DNA of 64,000 bases from contig NZ_ATVH01000016.1 of the NCBI RefSeq assembly GCF_000420625.1, forward strand, positions 1-64,000, written 5' to 3'. Below are positions 60,584-64,000 of this stretch, piece after piece. Source of the DNA: Fodinicurvata sediminis DSM 21159 (GTDB taxonomy: Bacteria > Pseudomonadota > Alphaproteobacteria > Kiloniellales > DSM-21159). Position numbers and translations under genes: made by a program. The notes beneath the pieces were generated by a model. The model was not told the origin of the DNA. It saw nothing but the letters and a program-made list of their open reading frames with translations, and made no database searches. Position 1 is the first letter of the stretch. Each line of letters starts with the position of its first letter.

Positions 60584-61321
60584 TCAGTTCATGAAGACGC
60601 CGCCGTTCACGTCCAGGATGGTTCCGGACATGTAGCTGGCGGCGCCGGTCAGCAGGAAAACGATCGGCCAGGCGATCTCCTCTGGCTCGGCCATGCGGCC
60701 GAGGGGTATGCGGGAGAGGTCAAAGTCCTGGCCGCGCGTCATGGGTGAGGAAGTGGCTCCGGGGGCCACGCCATTGACCAGAACACCATGAGGCGAGGCC
60801 CGCCGGGCCAGCCACTTGACCAGGGTATTCACACCGCCCTTCGAGGCCACGTAGTGCGGGCTGGCATTCAGGCCGCCCATGCGCCCGGCGACAGAACTGA
60901 CGATGACCATCCGCCCATCCTTCTGTTCCTGCATGATGGGCAGGCAGGCGCGGGCACAGTGAATCACGCTCAGAACATTGGTCTGCATGACCTCGTCGAA
61001 CACGGTATCCCAGCCGTCCTCCATCCAATCATCCCAGGGGCACATGGCCGCCAGGGCCACCAGGCCATCAATGCGTCCCGCGTCGCCGATCAGCTGTTCG
61101 ACGCTGCGCCGATCCGATATGTCACAGGCCTGTGCATGGACTTTTGTGCCTTCTGCCTGGAGTTCTTCCTGAAGCGGTTCGAGGCCGCCCTGGTCGGTCA
61201 GGACCAGGTCCGCACCAAGCCGGGCCGTAAGACGCGCAACTGCAGCGCCAATGCCACCGGCCGCGCCCGTGATGACGATCTGCTTGCCCTTGAGGCTAAG
61301 GCCGTTCGGTAGGCCGCCCAT
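60584..61321 (-). CDS. Short-chain dehydrogenase/reductase (SDR)
   Basis: 245-aa classical SDR. Cofactor motif is ITGAAGGIGAAVARL; Asp at VLTDQGG suggests NAD rather than NADP; catalytic residues are Ser in VIVSSVAGRMGGL, with Tyr and Lys in HYVASKGG. The C terminus is the usual SGTILDVNGG. ATG 61321 overlaps the E1 stop by one base, so translation is coupled. It acts between the E1 and aldolase genes, on an unidentified hydroxy or oxo intermediate. Confidence 0.9.
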   Translation of the reverse strand: MGGLPNGLSLKGKQIVITGAAGGIGAAVARLTARLGADLVLTDQGGLEPLQEELQAEGTKVHAQACDISDRRSVEQLIGDAGRIDGLVALAAMCPWDDWMEDGWDTVFDEVMQTNVLSVIHCARACLPIMQEQKDGRMVIVSSVAGRMGGLNASPHYVASKGGVNTLVKWLARRASPHGVLVNGVAPGATSSPMTRGQDFDLSRIPLGRMAEPEEIAWPIVFLLTGAASYMSGTILDVNGGVFMN

Positions 61322-63507
61322 CACGCGGCCGCCTGCTGGGCTGTGTCCGCAAGCATCCCGCGCAGGGTTTCCTCGATATCGCTTTGTCCAGCGACGGCAG
61401 CCTGTTCCAGGACTTTGGAAACCGTGGGGGCCGCCCAGCGCCCGACCACACGCTTGACTGGCTGGTCCAAGTGGTCAAAGCAGCGTCTCTGAATCTCGTC
61501 GGAGAGGAAAGCGCCAATACTGGTGCCGCGTGTGCTCTGTTCGACGATGGCAACGTTGTTCGTCTTCCGGACCGAGGCCTCAATGGCGTCGAAGTCGATA
61601 TCTCGCTGGGACAGGGTGCGCAGGTCCAGGATGTCGGCAGAAACACCCATTTCCTTCGCCGTGTCTCGCGCCAGCTCGCACATGGTCAAGGTGGTGAGCA
61701 GGGTTACCTGGTTGCCGTCCGTCACCTTGCGCGCCTTGCCGATGGGTATGTGGTAGTCGAGTTTCTCGGGAATCGGCCCTGTCTTCTTCTGCAGAGACTG
61801 ATGCTCCACGACCAGGACAGGATCCTGACAGCGCAGGGCCGAATTCATCAGGCCGGCGTAGTCAAAGGGGGTTGCCGGCGCCACGATGCGCCAGCCGGGG
61901 AACATGGCGAAGACCGCCGAGGGGTCCATGGAGTGCTGGGAGCCATAGCCTTCCGTCCCCGGTATCCGGCAGCGCAAGACCAGCGGCACCGGATAGCGTC
62001 CGCCGAAGAGGTGACGCATCTTCGCGATCTGGTTCAGCAGGGCATCGGTCGCGTTGAACATGAAGTCCGAATACATCAACTCGACGATAGGTTTCATGCC
62101 CGCAGACGCCATGCCGGCTGCCATGTTGCAGAAGCCGTTCTCGTTGATCGGCGTGTTGATGACGCGATCCGGAAAACGGTCCATCAGGCCCTTGGTGGCA
62201 CCCACCGTGCCGCCGCCCATGTTTGCGACATCCTCGCCCAGCACATAGATGCTTTCGTCTTCCGCCATGCGCTCGGCCACCACACGGGGCATGACATCGA
62301 TCAGGCGCGCATCGTCCAGTTCATTGGCTGCATAGTCCTCCGGTTCCGCAAAGCGTGCACCCTCAAATTCGCTCAGGTCGCCGGTAATGTCATTGTCGAC
62401 CGTTGCGGGATCGGGCCAGAGGTCGGGTTTGATGCGCGCGGAACTGCCGCGACCTTCGACGCAAGTCTCCACCGCGGCTTCGACTGCTTCCTGTACCAGG
62501 CTTTCGATATGCTGGCTGTCGTCCTTGCCCAGGATCTTGCGCTTGTCCAACTCCGCAATGAGAAACTCCACGGGATCCTTCTTGCGCCAGGATTCTTCCT
62601 CATCCTTGCTGCGGTAGCCGAAGGCGCTGCCCGGATAGGGCGCGCTCTGGTGGTAATAGCGATAGACATCGGCCTGGATGAGAACGGGGCCCTTCTTGTC
62701 GGAGATTTCCTTTGCGGCCCATTCCGCAGCACGGTAGGCGGCAAGCGGGTTCATGCCGTCCAGCTTGATCGAGGGGATACCATGACCCTGGGCCCGGGTC
62801 AGGAGCTCGCCCTCCCGCGTCGACTGTTCGATGGACATGGATACGGAATACTGGTTGTTCTCCATGAAGAAGATCATGGGCAGGTCGTAAAGGGCCGCGA
62901 GGTTCAGGGCCTCGTGGGCAGTTCCCTGGTGGATCGCGCCGTCACCGAAAAAGGCCACTGTCAGGTCGCCGCTGTTTCGTACTTTCTCGGCCCAGGCGAT
63001 GCCGCAGCCAATGGCCATGCCGCTGGCGACGATAGCCTGGGTGCCGACAACGCCGACCGCGTCGTTGCGCAGGTGCATGGAGCCGCCACGGCCTCCGGAC
63101 CAACCTTCCTTTAGCCCCAGGATGTCGGCCAGAAGCGTGCGGGTGATTTCCCGCATGTCGTCAGGCAATTGTTTGGCCTTGGTCGGGTCGAAGTCCTTCG
63201 CCCACAGCGCGTGCAGCATCTTGGCCACGACCTGGTGGTGGGCGCGATGGGTCGCTGTGACCTTCGTCATGGGCGTCAGCGCCGCCAGACAGCCGGCGGT
63301 GGCGCCTTCCTGGCCGATGCTGGAATGGGCGGGGCCGTGAACAAGACCGCGCTTGTCGAGGTCGAGAATGGCCTCCTCGAAGCGGCGGGCACCCAGCAGC
63401 AGGGTGAGCGTGCGCTTGGCCTCTTCCGCCGTGAAAGCCTTCCAGTCCTTTTCCTCAAGGGAGAGTTGATACATCGGAGTCTGGTTGCGAATCTGCTGTG
63501 TCTTCAT
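61321..63507 (-). CDS. Thiamine-dependent 2-oxoacid dehydrogenase E1, alpha and beta fused
   Basis: 728-aa fusion. The alpha part (about 1-330) has LRNDAVGVVGTQAIVASGMA and the thiamine-diphosphate motif GDGAIHQGTAHEALNLAALY followed by MENNQYS. The beta part (about 400-720) has DESIYVLGEDVANMGGGTVG, NTPINENGF, YSDFMFNATDALLNQIAKMR and VVEHQSLQK. Alpha and beta are normally separate genes in acetoin and branched-chain complexes. No E2 or E3 gene is visible, so it may use a distant complex or work on its own. Start 63507 follows GAGGGAAG. Confidence 0.92.
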   Translation of the reverse strand: MKTQQIRNQTPMYQLSLEEKDWKAFTAEEAKRTLTLLLGARRFEEAILDLDKRGLVHGPAHSSIGQEGATAGCLAALTPMTKVTATHRAHHQVVAKMLHALWAKDFDPTKAKQLPDDMREITRTLLADILGLKEGWSGGRGGSMHLRNDAVGVVGTQAIVASGMAIGCGIAWAEKVRNSGDLTVAFFGDGAIHQGTAHEALNLAALYDLPMIFFMENNQYSVSMSIEQSTREGELLTRAQGHGIPSIKLDGMNPLAAYRAAEWAAKEISDKKGPVLIQADVYRYYHQSAPYPGSAFGYRSKDEEESWRKKDPVEFLIAELDKRKILGKDDSQHIESLVQEAVEAAVETCVEGRGSSARIKPDLWPDPATVDNDITGDLSEFEGARFAEPEDYAANELDDARLIDVMPRVVAERMAEDESIYVLGEDVANMGGGTVGATKGLMDRFPDRVINTPINENGFCNMAAGMASAGMKPIVELMYSDFMFNATDALLNQIAKMRHLFGGRYPVPLVLRCRIPGTEGYGSQHSMDPSAVFAMFPGWRIVAPATPFDYAGLMNSALRCQDPVLVVEHQSLQKKTGPIPEKLDYHIPIGKARKVTDGNQVTLLTTLTMCELARDTAKEMGVSADILDLRTLSQRDIDFDAIEASVRKTNNVAIVEQSTRGTSIGAFLSDEIQRRCFDHLDQPVKRVVGRWAAPTVSKVLEQAAVAGQSDIEETLRGMLADTAQQAAA

Positions 63508-63523
63508 GGGTTCGTTTCTTCCC

Positions 63524-64000
63524 TCAGCTTTTGTCGTTCTTTGTGGTTTTTGCCTTTTCCCTGTCCCCGTCTCGAGCAACTGCTTCTTCACGCTGTCGCA
63601 TCCCATCTACGCCTATGAAGTCACTGAACCAGTCGAAGGACGTCATGGCACGCTCCGCGTGATCTGGTGTAACTCGGTCGGCGTCCTTCATCTTCATGTA
63701 GAAATCCTGCATCGCGCGCGCCGCAGTGAAAAGCGATGTGAAAGGATATATAACCAGCACGATCCCGAGCGCGCGATAGGTCGCGCTTGTCTCGAAGGAA
63801 CCCGACCATCCGGGCACGCCGCCGCAGATCGCCAGAGGCCCCTTAACCAGGCGGGAGAGTTCCTGCAGTTCCTCGAATGAATAGTTTTCCGCGGCAAAGC
63901 CCAGGTCTGCCCCAGCGGCGAAGTAGCTGTTCAAGCGCTTGGCTGCCGCCTCCAGCCCTTCGCTGTCCTTGGCATCCGTGCGGGCAATGACCAGAAAATC
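63524..64000 (-). CDS. Isocitrate lyase/PEP mutase family protein (partial)
   Basis: The C-terminal 158 or so residues, running off the window edge. The open frame reads DFLVIARTDAKDSEGLEAAA, then KRLNSYFAAGADLGFAAENY, ELSRLVKGPLAICGGVPGWS and VDGMRQREEAV. VIARTDA is the conserved barrel strand of methylisocitrate lyase and carboxyphosphonoenolpyruvate mutase. It lies 16 bp upstream of the E1 gene, so it is in the same operon. The N-terminal Mg site and catalytic loop are outside the window. Confidence 0.85.
   Translation of the reverse strand, partial: DFLVIARTDAKDSEGLEAAAKRLNSYFAAGADLGFAAENYSFEELQELSRLVKGPLAICGGVPGWSGSFETSATYRALGIVLVIYPFTSLFTAARAMQDFYMKMKDADRVTPDHAERAMTSFDWFSDFIGVDGMRQREEAVARDGDREKAKTTKNDKS

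Noticed and set aside
61384-63114. 576-codon plus-strand frame opposite the E1 dehydrogenase
   Set aside because: Shadow of the fused E1 gene, whose thiamine motif and subunit order are intact on the minus strand.

Overview
The window is a chromosomal segment of a GC-rich alphaproteobacterium, most likely of the Rhodospirillales/Rhodovibrionaceae type. The initiator tRNA carries the AGG/CCU anticodon-stem variant that I associate with alphaproteobacteria. The gene content fits too: several TRAP and LIV-type ABC importers, rhizobial-style malonyl-CoA synthetase, class II NirK and an NnrR-like regulator. Genus assignment is inference.

Layout. 1-550: the 3' end of an rRNA operon (23S end, 5S, tRNA-fMet, terminator). 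736-7789: a DMT permease, a PEP-mutase/isocitrate-lyase homologue, an exported peptidoglycan-binding protein, an HxlR/pirin divergent pair, a candidate structured RNA and a hipBA toxin-antitoxin operon. 8133-15955: a sugar-acid catabolic island (two NAD(P)-dependent oxidoreductases, an FCD-type GntR regulator, a TRAP importer, a UxaA/GarD-family dehydratase) with several candidate operators. 16270-23639: a LIV ABC importer followed by malonyl-CoA synthetase (MatB) and a divergent AraC regulator with four TTCAGG boxes. 23876-28976: an ECF sigma/zf-HC2 anti-sigma pair with an ArsM-like methyltransferase fused to a membrane domain, a PAS protein, a deaminase and a catalase.

29066-37747 (minus strand) is one long operon-like run: TetR, enoyl-CoA hydratase, acyl-CoA synthetase, two MaoC-fold proteins and a complete LIV ABC importer. 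It looks like uptake and activation of a carboxylic acid for beta-oxidation. 37946-48733 is a mixed region: alpha/beta hydrolase, a SnoaL/DUF4440-type pseudogene broken by one in-frame stop, methyltransferase/HxlR pair, AAC(3)-I-type acetyltransferase, beta-lactamase-fold hydrolase, SulP permease with its own XRE regulator, a dicarboxylate symporter, and an exported HAD phosphatase overlapping a stand-alone Hen1-like RNA methyltransferase domain.

48777-55013 is a compact nitrogen-oxide respiration island: pseudoazurin, quinol NO reductase, SirB2, an alternative-oxidase homologue, copper nitrite reductase and a cysteine-free Crp/Fnr (NnrR-like) regulator. Related TTTGTTCCGGAACAAA-type palindromes sit about 80-100 bp upstream of pseudoazurin, qNor, and nirK/regulator. 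The oxidase homologue has Gln where the family has an iron-binding Glu. 55461-64000 couples a TRAP importer to degradative HMG-CoA reductase (a likely mevalonate-use operon), convergent with an operon for a fused thiamine-dependent E1 dehydrogenase, an SDR, an HpcH/HpaI aldolase and an isocitrate-lyase-family protein cut by the window end.

The observations I rate highest are the NO island and its shared operators, the ligand-substituted AOX homologue, the orphan Hen1-like domain coupled to a phosphatase, and the 61-nt three-way-junction element at 5952-6012.
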